From Hydractinia symbiolongicarpus (taxonomy: Eukaryota > Cnidaria > Hydrozoa > Anthoathecata > Hydractiniidae): a DNA stretch of 64,000 nucleotides. Below, one piece after another: positions 32,947 to 45,703 of this stretch (its first letter is position 1; each line of letters starts with the position of its first letter). Both the position numbers and the translations under genes were made by a program. Under the pieces are notes generated by a model that saw nothing but the letters and a program-made list of their open reading frames with translations, did not search any database and was not told where the DNA came from. The stretch covers positions 29,053,828-29,117,827 of the forward strand of contig NC_079876.1 of NCBI RefSeq assembly GCF_029227915.1. Reading direction: 5' to 3'.

Positions 32947-33515
32947 AATAATACATACACAATTGTAGATGAGCACAGGAGATGATACGTACACAATTGT
33001 AGATGTACATGAGCACAAAAGATGATACCTACACAATTGTAGATGAGCATAAAAGATAATGCATACACAATTGTAGATGAGCACAAAAGATGATCAAAAA
33101 CAATTGTAGATGAGCACAAAATATCATACCTACACAATTGTAGATGAGCACAAAAGATGATCAAAAACAATTGTAGATGAGCACAAAATATGATACGTAC
33201 ACAATTGTAGATGAGCACAAAAGATGATCAAAAACAATTGTAGATGAGCACAAAATATGATACGTACACAATTGTAGATGAGCACAAAATATGATACGTA
33301 CACAATTGTAGATGAGCACAAAAGATGATCAAATTATACACAATTGTAGATGAGCACAAAATATGATACGTACACAATTGTAGATGAGCACAAAATATGA
33401 TACGTACACAATTGTAAATGAGCACAAAAGATGATCAAAAACAATTGTAGATGAGCACAAAATATGATACGTACACAATTGTAGATGAGCACAAAATATG
33501 ATACGTACACAATTA
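32947..33515. repeat. 33/34-bp minisatellite array, about 17 copies
   Basis: The common core ACAATTGTAGATGAGCACAA repeats throughout, followed by one of two variable parts: AAATATGATACGTAC (34-bp unit) or AAGATGATCAAAA (33-bp unit). The variants alternate in blocks. Each core has the self-complementary hexamer CAATTG. The repeating LIYNC/FCAHLQL-type frames on minus are shadows. There are no spacers of unique sequence, so it is not CRISPR. Confidence 0.9.
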
Positions 33516-33524
33516 TATGTCTTT

Positions 33525-36500
33525 AAGCTTAATATTTTTTTTTAGAAGTTTTTACTATTACTTACGTATACTGAAATAACCTATATATCCAACAAAAAGC
33601 AACAAACTTTTTTAAATTTTCACTTGTCTCAAATAAAACCACAATAAAGTTCAGTTTATACTTGTAACATCATAGCTAGACAAAACAATTGTGTGTTCCA
33701 AATAAATCTGGCACTTTCTTTTATTTATAAAAAAATCCTTTGGAGTTCCTATTTCTAGTATTGGCTATACTCCAAGTACACATCACTAGTAGTTCCAGAA
33801 TGTGAACAAATAACAAAGTATGTCATATGACCAATCGTTCAAATAAAAGAAAGTATCCTCTACATTCCACAATGTGTAAACGTAAACAACAGTCATGACT
33901 TTTCACAAATATAGCCAACCCCCTGATAGTCTGAAAGGATATTTTTTAAAGTAAGTTTTAAAATTTAATTTGAGAGACCTCCAAGTAATGTACAGGCAAT
34001 TAATTTATTCACCAGTTTTAGCTTCTCTTAGAAAAAAATATTCTGACAAATGAAACATAGGAAAAACATATACTGGTTTTTACTAGAGCACCTTGCACAG
34101 GACTTTTGAAAAAATATTTTTTTGAAACTGGTACAAGGTTACCTGATTCCATTATTAAGATTAACGGGTATTTTGCATCAGACAATTTTTAATTTTATAT
34201 CAAGAATGATTGGTTGCCCCTTGCATATGAGCTTTCTAGGGTAAATTTAAACCTTTTTTTTCGTATCTTAAAAATTATCTGAACACTAGAGAGTGGTTTT
34301 CCTCATGCCTTAATAGTACATAATATATTTCCATGTATCTATCCATCTCACATTACACTAACTTAAATGTCAATGTATTTTAAAAGTTTCACACTTCCTT
34401 CCTTCAGGGTGTAATTTACGTGTCAGTTGTAGGGAATTTTAGTTCATTTTTCCACTCTTATTAAGAATAACACAACGGATGACCACCATAACAGGTTTTG
34501 AAAGAATGTATACTTTACACAAGACGTTTTTATTTACACTAAAATTTCATGGATTTTAAATTCTTGGAAATACGTAGAAAAACACTTAACATGTTCATGC
34601 AAGCCTAAGTTCAAGGCATGATTTACTTAATGGTGGGAAAATTTCAACCTCTTTATGACAAAGTTTACAAAAGTGAAATTAAAATGTAAAAAAAAATAGG
34701 TTTCATTTTTAGTTAAAGTTAGTTTTACTTATGAACCTTGACAAGATTTTAATTTGCAGAAGATTTTAAAATCTACTGATCACATTATTCCAAACAAAAT
34801 AACAAAACATATACTTTCAAAAGACAGAAAAAAATAAAAGTTACAGGTAAAAAGAAAAATATTAAATTTACGCAATAACACTTCATTAATTCTGTTAAAT
34901 TAAAAGCTTCATAAAAAAATGTCAACTGTTTTAACCCCCAAGTGGAATATAAGGCAAACAAGTCCCAATCAAACCAGGATTGTGAGAATAGCACTTATGG
35001 CGTCAGTAAGCTTTATCTATATTTTATCCATCCAAATCATTAATAATTCTTAAAAACATGGGTTAAGAGACATATAAATGAATTCAATTTTTCAGACAGG
35101 AAAAATTTCTGGTATCTATTTTAATAAACAAGAATTGTAAAACATCAATAAGGAAATTTATGCATACTAGTTAGTGAACAAATCCATGGGTTGACTTGTC
35201 TTTTTATACTGCGTTGCGTGCGCTTCACTATTAGCGGTACCATTTTTTACGACAGACAGACGTATATGGGTAGTATAATATACACTTCTATAATCATATG
35301 TTTTTACAATAACATTTGTCTTAAACAAAAGCCTTAAAGACTTTCTGCCATCTGAAGTAATAATGTTATTTTTTAAATTTTCTAGGTTTAAAAACTGGGT
35401 TTTAAAACAGAACACAAAACTCTACCTGAACTATTTTGCAATAAGTTTTTTATCACAGAAAACTTCAAAAATTTGGCCTTACAAAACAAAAAGTCTGGCT
35501 AAAACTTCCAAAATCTGGCTTCATGAAACTTCACTACTGACAAAGAATACAATCAGTGGCTAGTTATACCTAGTATTGTCAAAAGAAAATGAACTTAAAA
35601 ATAGAATGAATAACAGTTCATATAGTAAGAGAGTCAAAATAACTACACTCTACAGGTCACCAATATTTTTTTGTATACTTTTAACTTTATCAAGGTTGTA
35701 GGAAATGAATAATAACATTTTATACATGTTTTATTTTTAATCATCTTTAATTGCGTAATATAAAATATTATCATATCAAATTTTTTAAATCAATTTTAGG
35801 TGAGTGAAAATTACAGATGCCAAAATGAATTGCCCAAAGATGAGTAGGGTGGAGAACAAAAGGAATTTAGGTCTATTTTTACTAAAGTTGTAAATTTATC
35901 TATATATAAGATAAATTATATATACTTTTTTTATATACGCCTGCACTATTGACATCAAACTTTTATACAGTAATATTTTTGCTTCTGTTGAAATATGGAA
36001 ACTTGTAAAAACTACTTTTAATTCATGTGTCAAAATATCAAAATATTTAAGTTTTTTTCTCTTTTTATTAATTCTTAAACAGTTTATTACTTGTAACACA
36101 GCAACAGATAATATGCAGTTATTTAAAAGTTATTTTCTTGGAAAATAACTAAATATTTAAACAATAAAAATTTATTTAGCAATACGTTTTTCTTTTAGTT
36201 AGATTTTGTGAGATACTTATTAATAATAAATAAAATATATATGTCATTAAAAGAAATCAATTATTGTTTTCTGCAGAAGTGAATTTTGCTATGGAACTGA
36301 AAACTAAATTGTGACCAAGTGCATAAATTTAAACACTTTTTACCGAAAAAAAAAACTTGGCATAAAGTATTAAAGATTTTAGATTCAAAAATATTAAAAG
36401 TTAGAAACAAAAATCAATATTATATATTTCTTTGCACATTGTAATATTTTCAACATTTTTTTTAACTTTGGTACTCTAATTTTAAAGAAATTCAGACCAT

Positions 36501-36930
36501 TATATGGACATGTTTTTATTATAAAAGAATTATTGATTACATTCTTTCCATTGCTTTCGACACACAGGATAAAACCTTCAAACATCAATAATTTTTTTGC
36601 TTAGTAATCTATTTATTTTCAAATTACGATTTTTAATTATTAGGCAAATTCTAGAAGAAAAAAATGGTGAAATTTCTGAAGAAAAACTTCAATTTGAACC
36701 TGCATATTGAATATACCACCTGAATTATGAATTAATATAACATAAATATTACATAAATGGTTAAAGAGATTAACTCAGCAAAAAATTGGGGTAGCCTAGA
36801 CAATATGCTACAGTATATAACGGAGAATCTTTGCACAACTTTCATAACATGTGAAACACGTAAAAAGAAAACATTGTAAAACGTAAACCTTGTGAAAGAA
36901 TTTAATAACGCTTTGTCTCCGAGAAAGAAA
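33525..36930. other. non-coding stretch with one repeat copy
   Basis: AT-rich. Apart from the dispersed-repeat copy at 35168-35285, nothing is supported. The open frames at 34785, 35363 and 36394 lack splice context and domain similarity. Confidence 0.45.
35168..35285 (+). repeat. hairpin-bearing dispersed repeat, diverged copy
   Basis: AGTTAGTGAACAAATCCATGGGTT, then CATTTTTTACGACAGACAGACGTAT and ATGGGTAGTATAAT, preserves the order of motifs in the family; the hairpin left arm is decayed. Confidence 0.65.
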
Positions 36931-36936
36931 TCTTAC

Positions 36937-37000
36937 CATTGTGGTTGTTGCCTTAAATACGTCATCCCCAATTAAAAATTTTTATCAACGTCTTTAAATA
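36937..37000 (-). other. possible 5' exon of a minus-strand gene
   Basis: The sequence CAACAACCACAATG is followed directly by the strong donor GTAAGA at 36936, so a start codon could sit exactly at the exon end. It would be divergent to the plus-strand gene starting at 37013, implying overlapping 5' ends or a shared promoter. Only the donor and ATG support it; the upstream boundary is unknown. Confidence 0.3.
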
Positions 37001-37012
37001 TTAGTTATAACA

Positions 37013-37835
37013 ATGTATTCACAGGTTTATACCAGTAAGATGAGAAAATCAATAACGTTGGATGAGCATGAAAGCATGTCAGATGTAACAAACCAAAACA
37101 CAACACCTCCAAGATCTAAAACGAGACGAAGAGCTATATCGGCTACTCAAGTTGAACTGATAAAAGCGAGAAAGTACAGATTGCGAATTAAATATTTTAT
37201 TCAAGGAATGTTGCACAGGTGATACATGACAAGTTCGTTACATGTTCAAGTTCACAACACTTATATCTATGCAGAGGACATGTGACAGAACCACAAAGAT
37301 TTAAACTGGTCTTTCTCAATATTCTTTAAAGGGAATATAAAATTACCCTAATTTTCTTTATATTGCTACATATAATAAATGTTAAACTATGTTTAGTAGT
37401 CAAAACAAACACGGTTTTGCATGAATAATTCATCTATTGCACGCCTATATGCTATGTTGAATTGAAATTAAAAAAAATGTATATAAATAATTAATGTAAA
37501 TAATTAAGCAAATTTTGATTCACGCAACGTTTTAAAGGGTCAACGCTATGTACATAATTCTGATCCACGCTCTCCCATTTTACAAAATTTGTAAATACAA
37601 ACTAAGAATTTTTACTGTTATTGTAAATATAAACACATATTATATTGTATATTGTATATAATTGTTTATTGTAAATAAAACACGTAAAAAAAATGGTATA
37701 TTAAAGTTGTTTCATTGAAAATTAGGCTGTCCTAAAAACGTTTTTTTGTGTTTATAGCCACTCCTTAATCAGGATGCAGACAGAAAACATTTCTTTTATG
37801 GTCTCGGACCTTACTGCGACTATCCCTTGTCAAAG
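37013..37835 (+). CDS. unknown gene, first two coding exons
   Basis: Exon 1 (37013-37218) starts at an ATG and ends at donor CACAG/GTGATA in phase 2. Exon 2 (37758-37835) follows acceptor TTTGTGTTTATAG, is 78 bp, and ends at donor CAAAG/GTAAAC, again in phase 2. The joined frame is open. Visible features: a Ser/Thr-rich start (MRKSITLDEHESMSDVTN), a basic patch (RSKTRRRAISATQ) that could be a kinase site or localisation signal, and a basic hydrophobic segment (KARKYRLRIKYFIQGMLH). No signal peptide and no recognised domain. Downstream exons were not found. The candidate minus-strand donor at 36936 suggests a divergent arrangement. Confidence 0.5.
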
Positions 37836-39454
37836 GTAAACCAAACAAAATTTAACCCTGTAAATATTTTTACTTTCATCTCTAAGGGGATAAGAGTGGT
37901 AATTTCACCACCTCTATAGAGTCCAAATGCTGTCAAAAAATCAATGCTAACATCATTTTTCTAGGTTTTTACATCAATTGAGAAACGTGCATAATTCAAA
38001 ATAAAAAGTTTATTAAAATACGAAATAGTACTTTTAAAAAGCTATTTTTTGCTTCTATCATGTCTAATGTAAATTATATTTATAAGAAAATTACATTGTT
38101 ACATTGTTACAAAATTAAGTATTTAAATTGACATTAGAAATGTTATAACAAAAAAAAGATGAATCTTCAAATTTTTGTAAAAGAAAGCCAAAACTATAGT
38201 TTGAGAAGTATTAGGACTTGGAGAAATAAGCGAAATGCGGAATGAAAAGAAAAGTTACACTGCGCAGCAGCTTAAACTTAGTCTGTGGAAGAATATTTCC
38301 AAAAAGGCTTGACTTACATAAAAGTTTGAGAATTAAGAGGACCTTGAAAAGTGAGAAATACAGGAGGAACATTGATAACAGTTGTGTGTATGTATTTTAT
38401 ACGTAGCTGAAGTTTTTATACCTGTATGAAGATTATTTTAATAAATAAATAAATAATAAAAACATTTCTGCAAACAGTAACTTCGAACAATCTCTTATAG
38501 AAAATTAATGATCATGCAATTTTTGTCTTAAATTTATCTCAAAACTTTTATAAAAAAAATGCAGAATTGTTTCTTTATGTCATCACTCCTGTCAGACCTA
38601 AGATATTTGTTCAAGTTGTAAGTTAAGCAAATTTGTAACAAACAAATCTGTGAAAAAATTCAGTCTCGTAAAATATAACTGTCCAATGTTAGACATTGAA
38701 GCAAATAACCAGCCACTTTTAGGCATTACTTAGGCCCAATATTAACTAATATATACTGAAGCATAATTTTTATAAGAAAATTATTTTATCAATTCATAAG
38801 AGAAACTGAGAAAGTTGAAAATATGAAAGTCAAAATTGTTACCTCATGTTTACTTTCCTGGAAAAGTACCTGTAAATAGGGGTAAATGACTTCAACATTA
38901 ACACTCCTGTGCATAGCTTCTTTTAATAAAACATCTGTCAATGGAATACGTCTACATTAGAAAATTGGCTGATGATTTTTCGCTTTCCTCTATTGAAGCA
39001 CTTCTACACAGTGAAAATACATTATGTGATATGATTTTGCTTATATGCACTGTGTAGTATAAACCTATTTATCAAGGCAGCAAGTTTTCACAACATTTTC
39101 ATATTAAGTAAAGTATTTAGTTTATTCTAAATGTTATTTTGCATTGGATAACATTAAGTCTTAAAATCGATCATGTATGGTAAATAGAATAGTTATCAGA
39201 AATGCACACTTACGTACATGACCTGTTTCTCCACTTCCACGTGTTTAAAAAATAATCCAATACATCTGTTATTTTAATGTCTAAACACATAGAAGATGAA
39301 TAATTTTAAGATCAAATGAAAGTGTTGCCACGTTAATTTAAATCCTAAGCACTATTATTCCTATTTAATATGATATAATAATTATTTCTCCAGGACACCT
39401 GTCACACCTGCTGTCATTAATACATACTCTAATACATACTTGACCCAGCATACT

Positions 39455-39520
39455 GGTCACGCGTATGCTGGGTCTAGAACTAACATAGTCTGGATCAGAT
39501 TGGAAAAAGGCCATAAAAAA
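39455..39520 (+). mobile_element. short RTE 3'-end remnant
   Basis: GATCAGATTGGAAAAAGGCCAT and nearby text (TCTAGAACTAACATAGTCTGG) match the stretch of the complete RTE element at about 4565-4610 that encodes SRSDWKRVI. It is only about 60 bp and diverged. Confidence 0.55.
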
Positions 39521-39553
39521 ATTCATTTATAAAAAATGAATTTTTTTATGGCC
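39509..39553. repeat. perfect 20-bp inverted repeat with 5-nt loop
   Basis: The arms 39509-39528 (GGCCATAAAAAAATTCATTT) and 39534-39553 are exactly complementary, with loop ATAAA. It begins inside the RTE remnant, so it was probably made by a local inverted duplication. A terminator or RNA role is not supported. Confidence 0.9.
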
Positions 39554-40559
39554 AAAAGTCAAAAACATTGAGATGAGACTCTTTCACTTTACCAGAAATA
39601 GGTGTAAATTATTTCATCATTACTCCAGAATGTAAAGCATCCTTAAAAACAATATCTGCCGTACAATTGAATTTTAAAATTTCACTTCTATGGGCCCATT
39701 TTTTTCAACTTAAGAAACAGTTGCAAATACCACATGTGCCAACAACAGTTACCAGGACTGAAAAAAACAAATGATATCTGGCCACAAACACAACCACATT
39801 AGTTCGCCATTTTAAAAAAGGATCTAAAATAAAATAATTATTTCGTTGTCATTGCCTATGGTCGATTTAAGGAAACAGATTTGCGTATTTTTTTCAGAAT
39901 AAAATAGCGGAAAGTTGGTAATCGCAGCATGAAGGTTTACACTGGAAGTCCAGGTTAGTTTAGCTATGAGTACCACCGCTACTACGTTTGCCTTGCTTCT
40001 CCAGGAAGGCAAAGAAATTCAGATACAAGTACCACAAAAGAATAAAAAAATGAAAAATTTCTGAAAATGGTGGGATTTGTAGCCATATATTTTGTTGAAA
40101 AAAATAGGCCCTACGTCTAATTTCATTAAGATCAGAGAATTCAATCCAAGCACCTATGGTGAAAATATGTTGTACGACATTTATTCGGGGTATTTTATTT
40201 CATGGGTTTGTTTGATTTCAATAGGGTCTTAATCTAAACATAATTAAACACAGAAAAATTATAAGTACTCAAAACACTTACACATCCATAAAATAAACAC
40301 CTGCTTCCGTATTTAAATCGCGATCCATCATGTTGTGATCCATTCGTTCAATGTTTAAATACATAAAAGATAAATAAGAGAACCCATTATCTATATCAAA
40401 TCTTTCTTCTTACACCATTTGCCTGATTTACTATATACTGCAATTGTGTCGATAAAAAAAATCTGCACTTATTTGTTGGTTCTATGGCAACATGCCTTCA
40501 TGATTGTTCACATAATATTCTGTTCAACAAGGCAAGGCATAATCTTATCTGGATCTAAC

Positions 40560-40795
40560 CCTTTTTAAAAGTAAAATATTCCAGGCAGTCTTTGTGAAGG
40601 GTATGGGACAGGCTCACTCCTTCTTGCTTATTAACTTCACTAAAGGTTGTTTGCACTTTGATGAGTAGATTATCATTGCTGTTGACTACATCTAGCCTTA
40701 TATCATTTTGAGAATCTCTTCCAACAAACCCTCTGTTCTATCTACAACAATCAAGGTAGCACTGTTACTAATGTGTACACAGTCAGCATTATCTT
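40560..40795 (-). pseudogene. degraded coding remnant, unknown family
   Basis: On minus, three frames in turn read like one protein: SATLIVVDRTEG, then FVGRDSQNDIRLDVVNSN and TFSEVNKQEGVSLSHTLHKD, then LDPDKIMPCLVEQNIM. Frame changes lie near 40735 and 40565. The text is coding-like but I do not recognise the family. It lies downstream of the NB-ARC/TPR pseudogene on the same strand, so it could be part of the same degraded gene. Confidence 0.4.
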
Positions 40796-40818
40796 TCTCT
40801 GTGTATAATTAATTGAAG

Positions 40819-41023
<205 letters not shown>

Positions 41024-41099
41024 GTTGACCTGGACCAAACTCCTTAAGGAAAACAGGTAACACACACACAGATGATTGTATAGACTTAAGGGAGAGTTC

Positions 41100-42380
41100 A
41101 ACAGTTCCACACTTTTGTTTTAAAAATAAAACCTTTAATTTTTTTCAAGGAAAAAATAGAAAAACATAGCTTTTGAATTATAATTAACTTTTATTAGCTT
41201 ATTTAATTATTAACTAAGTAAGTCCTGTAAAAATTTCAATTATGGAAAAGTGATGATGTTACCATCATGGTGTAATGCAATGGATTCACCAATTTTAATA
41301 GAACATTGACATCAATCGCATTTGTTTTACAATAGACAGGGGAAAATATGAAAATATGAAAATATAAAAAAATATTATTTGAAATATTTCTTTTTACAAT
41401 TCAAATGTCCTCTTTCAACACATAAAGAATAACTGGTGAATGGCCCTGGAGCATATTACTATAAATGCATTTTTGATCAAGACAAAATAAAAAATTGCAA
41501 ACCAAAATTTTTATGTTAAGCCAAATCGAAAATAGCTGGAAGAATTTAACTTCGAAATTAAGAAGGCCAATTGCAAAAGCTAAAATTACTGTGTCTTTAT
41601 AAAAAGTCTTCTTGTTTCTCTTAGTGATAACAAAAATGATCAAATTGCACAAAAGATGACAAATGTCTACATATATGAATTTATTTTCTATTTATTTTTG
41701 AAGACTATACATGTCAAACCATCATATATATGTCTTTCTGTAAAAAAAATACAGTCTAATCTTTTTTTTAGGTTTCATTAAAGAAAATGTTTTTAGATCA
41801 TTACGATCATCTCAGATTTTAATTGAGTAGCAAAATAGAAAAATCACTGAACAACGATTTCTTATTAATCTGATTGGTTTATTTTCTTTTTCTTGAGCAA
41901 TTCTTTAGTACATACTACATTAGTAGATTATTAGAATTAGAAATAAAAAAATATAAACAATAAGATCAAAAATAAAGTCTTATTTAACATTTTTACTATT
42001 TACATATTATATAAAAAAACCATAATTAAATTATTTATATGTCAAATTTTAATAAGCGTAACACTGGTAAAACAAGAAGGCTAAAAATTCAAGAGAAATT
42101 GAGCATATGCTGTTCCCAGGGTCATGATTTAATTTTCAGAAAGAGAAACATAGTATATAATTTATAAAAAAAATAAGCGTATTACAACATATTTTCTGTG
42201 TGGGATTTTAATTAGGATTGTTCTTTATACAGAACTATATATCAACATTAAGAAAAATGTGTGACGTCCTGCAGTATAAGTTATAAAATGACTAATAACC
42301 ATAAACAAATGGTACTTTAACATAAAATCCTTCTAATTCAGTTTTAATCTTGACATATTCACAAAGCAGTCGTTTTCTCA
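41100..42380. other. non-coding stretch
   Basis: AT-rich sequence between the AAT microsatellite and the end of the NLR-like pseudogene. No exon with both splice sites and open frame was found. Confidence 0.45.
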
Positions 42381-42386
42381 TCTTTG

Positions 42387-43023
42387 TCACCAATTTCTTG
42401 AGTACGTGAAGTTTTTTACTATTTTGTATTTGCATTTATGGATTTCTTCAAGACATTTATCTATAAAACTTCTTGGATAATTTTCTGCTTTCAAGATTTG
42501 CAAGTTTTGCTTTGATGTTATGAAAGCAGTGTAAAAGCAAATTTCCATAGAGGACAAGTGTTGCTTTAATGTAATGAAAGTAGCATAAAAGCAAATTCCC
42601 ATCTTTAAATCCCAACTTCTGTAACCACTTTCCATATGTTCTACACACAAATGAGCATGTTCAACATCATCTAAATCAACAAATGTTCTGCCAACAATAC
42701 ACATAAAAAATAAATCAGCGTCATCTACACTATATTTTGAATATATGTATTCGAAACACTGTTTGTTTAGAAGAGGAGCCTCTTCTCCCCTATTGACAAA
42801 GAATAGCTGTTTTATAACAGGCATTACTCAATGATATTGATGGAAACTTAACATCTGGTAAAGAATCAAATAATGTAATAGCTTCTACAATTTTGTTGAT
42901 TAAAATCTCTACATGCATATAATGCCAACATATTTGCTCTACTCTGATTTCAGCAAGTTCATTTGAATAAACAGTGGAAAATTTATTTATAAACTGTAAC
43001 GATTTTAAATCATCTATTCCCAT
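42387..43023 (-). pseudogene. helical TPR-like C-terminal region
   Basis: Two overlapping frames: 43023-42790 (MGIDDLKSLQFINKFSTVYS...) and 42824-42387 (residues ADLFFMCIVGRTFVDLDDVE, HAHLCVEHMESGYRSWDL, KQHLSSMEICFYTAFITSKQ). Regular helical spacing with a repeated segment ICFYATFITLKQ/ICFYTAFITSKQ suggests tetratricopeptide-like pairs. It follows the NB-ARC domain as TPRs do in cnidarian NLR-like proteins. The shift between the frames fits pseudogenisation. Residues match TPR only loosely. Confidence 0.5.
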
Positions 43024-43239
43024 TAAAGGAAATCAAAAGAAAATGCGTATTTAAATAACTTTTTGAACTCGTCTGAGAACACCCAAAAGCTCCAAGGCAC
43101 ACATAACTAGCAAGAGTTTTACAGGTTGATAAAGCAGTAAAATTCTTGTAAAAAATAGGTTCAAATAATTCAAGAATAAGTTTTTTTTATGTGCCCGAAC
43201 CAAAGATTTTGAAGATCATTACCTATCAGGACCTGTGCC

Positions 43240-44301
43240 TCAGCTATGCGACATAATAATTTTGATAACTTTAAAGTATATGCCAATTGACTTAGAAGAT
43301 AAATTGGATTTTTCTTCTTCATATAATTTAGTGATCTTCTGCACTAATCTATGAATGGTGACAATTTTAGAAGTATTTATTTGTATCAACGAGTATTCAC
43401 ATAATACTTCTACTGCTGCATTTAACATAGGTTCATCAATACCATCTAAATACAAAAAGGTTTTGGTGTTGATAAAACTACCATCCATTAATGCCATCAT
43501 ATTTAAAATATCAATAGCAAGCAGGTTATCATGTTCTTTTAGATTTTTAAATGCCATATTCCAAACAGACAATAATGTTTTATCATATTCAATTTCTGCT
43601 TTATCTAGACGAACCATTAACAATTCTCTTCGATTTTCTTTTAAATATTGGATATAATCTGGTATGCGCATTGAGTGCTTCAGAATGTAACGTCTTGCTT
43701 GTTGCAAAACTAGTGGTAATTATTGCAATTCATGCACTAACATTCCAACTTATCAGGATTACATGTTGGCAAGCAGTCAGAGAGAAAAGCAACAGCTTTA
43801 TCAGGTTCTAACACATTCATTGGGATATGTTTTATGTGCACACCATCCCATTCACTATATAGACTTGTGATTATCACGCAGGGTATGTTCTTCATATTCT
43901 TTAAGTTCTTCATGAAATCTCTAATTGACTTATTATCAACTACATGTACAAACATACATTTATAATCTCTAACTTGTAAAAAATAAGTTGAGTTAATACA
44001 TCAACCTCAGGCACATGTGTTTTTATATCCAAGTATGATGCTAATCTTATCAATGATGTTTTCAAATCATCGCATTCAAGCCAAATCACATTTTCATATT
44101 CCTTCTTACACATGCTAATATATTTTGCCACCACTTCTGTTTTTCCTATACCACCCAATCCTGACAATGCTACAGCCATAAAATCTTTCTTAGCAGATCT
44201 GCTTTTGAAAATATTGATGAATTTTGTCTAATACGACAACGGGGCCAAAAAGTTTGATACATTTTCACAAAGATTCCATTGCATATCTTTTGACAACAAA
44301 T
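43240..44301 (-). pseudogene. NB-ARC domain exon with lesions
   Basis: Acceptor TGTTTTTACAG at 44302, then LLSKDMQWNLCENVSNF. The P-loop is ALSGLGGIGKTEVV (Walker A), followed by YENVIWLECDDLKTSLIRLA, then DNKSIRDFMKNLKN and IPCVIITSLYSEWDGVHIKH (RNBS-like strand), NVLEPDKAVAFLSDCLP, and LQQARRYILKH with the winged-helix part (YDKTLLSVWNMAF, MMALMDGSFI). These lie in three frames. The region just before the P-loop (VVLDKIHQYFQKQ) is in another frame and shortened. NB-ARC normally binds ADP/ATP to switch the receptor; this copy could not do so as read. Confidence 0.8.
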
Positions 44302-45468
44302 CTGTAAAAACAGGCATTGTGTGGATTAAACAAAACAAAACTAAGAATTTGTATTAGTAGGACTGACCAAATGCTTATAAAAACACTAGAAAAGATACTT
44401 GTTTTTACAGAAAAATGTGCTAAATATCTGTCTTCATTGATTATTTATATATATAGAAATATTAATTTATACTTTAATATTAACTTATACTTATACTTAT
44501 GGGTTTTTTATGTTTTAATTTTAGATGCACTTTTTACCTTTTCCTGCTGGACCTTTTAGGGGCTCTTCAATGCTGGGGGAGGGACCCCCTGTGTAATTTC
44601 TACCATTGTTGTCCAGGTATTAATGAACAATTTAATGTAAAAAAATGTATGTTAATGTATAATGTTTTTACATGTTTTCAAAAGCTTTATGAGACTTCTT
44701 AGTTTATATTGGTCTATTATTTTGTTAAAGTCTTCAATTTTTTTTCACCAAATTGTTTAGCACGAATAGGGTTAAGCCTAGGATTTTTTTTAGACAAAAC
44801 AGCAAAGTGACTTTCCAACATCTTAAGGTCACTTTACCTTGAAATCCATTTGAAAAAGTAAACTCGAGATATATACGTATCTTATATTATCAGTGAATAG
44901 GTCATACTACGGTGAGGTCATACTATGGGTCTGATTAACAGGTCATACTACAGTGTCTGTTTACCTAGGTTTAATATGACATGTTTTATATGTTTGCATT
45001 GTAAATTGGCTTACCGTAATTCCTTTTTTTAGCCCCCTCCCTTTATTTAGCCCCCCTTCTAATGGGCCCTCTTCAGCGACTCACAAAGTTATTTAGCCCC
45101 CTCCCTTTATTTCACCCCTCCCACCCCCTCCTCCCCCCCCTCCAACAAAAAAATAAATAAAAAAAAGGAAAAGTAGTCAAAGAAATTCGATATTATTCGT
45201 TGATCTAACGTCATTTACAACGATATATCCATATGCTGCAGCTTTAATTTTTTTCTCCCCAAGTTTGGTTTGCAAAATATCTAAGGTTCTTTTGCAGTGC
45301 ATTGAAGACAAGTAGAATTTCTTCTGTTAAATGAAGATGATGATGAAACAGATGAAGTTAACATTATGTATTAATTTATAAAATAGATATTGTGTTTAAA
45401 ATTCTATTAATTATTTAGCCCCCTCCTTTTATTTATAGGCCCCCTCTTTCTATTAATCCTCCATCTAA

Positions 45469-45671
45469 TGTTAACCTACTGTTCGTGTTTAGACAGTATA
45501 ACTAATTACAATAGTGTTGGATGGGGTTTTTGTTCTGTTTGGTGCAGAGCTAATACCTTGGTACAACGTTGCGTTGCTGTTGTGTTGCTGTTGTGTTTAA
45601 TGATTGTTGTGTTAAACCCAAGTCAGAGCTACAACGATTATCAGGTTAGTCACATATTTCGCCTTTTAACA
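45469..45671 (+). repeat. 5' LTR of the Copia element
   Basis: 203 bp. Carries a 9-bp segment (within GACAGTATAACTAATTACAA) missing from the 3' LTR. Confidence 0.95.
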
Positions 45672-45672
45672 C

Positions 45673-45687
45673 TGGTAGCGGAGGGTG
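45673..45687 (+). other. primer-binding site, initiator tRNA-Met type
   Basis: TGGTAGCGGAGGGTG, one base inside the 5' LTR, is complementary to the 3' end of metazoan initiator methionine tRNA with two mismatches. It would prime minus-strand DNA synthesis. Confidence 0.75.
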
Positions 45688-45703
45688 TACTAACCTTTTA
45701 AAG

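Larger units (their letters stand above)
37840..40560. other. non-coding stretch
   Basis: AT-rich, probably intronic to the gene starting at 37013 or intergenic. It contains an RTE 3' remnant at about 39455-39520 and a perfect hairpin at 39509-39553. No further exon could be supported. Confidence 0.45.

Noticed and set aside
32907-33425. CRISPR-like array or repeat protein (repeating LIYNC/FCAHLQL)
   Set aside because: Repeats are contiguous 33/34-bp units without unique spacers, in a eukaryotic genome; frames arise from the repeat.
39379-39480. Possible third exon of the gene at 37013 (acceptor TTTCTCCAG)
   Set aside because: Open for about 40 codons but continues into an RTE remnant and a hairpin; no donor.
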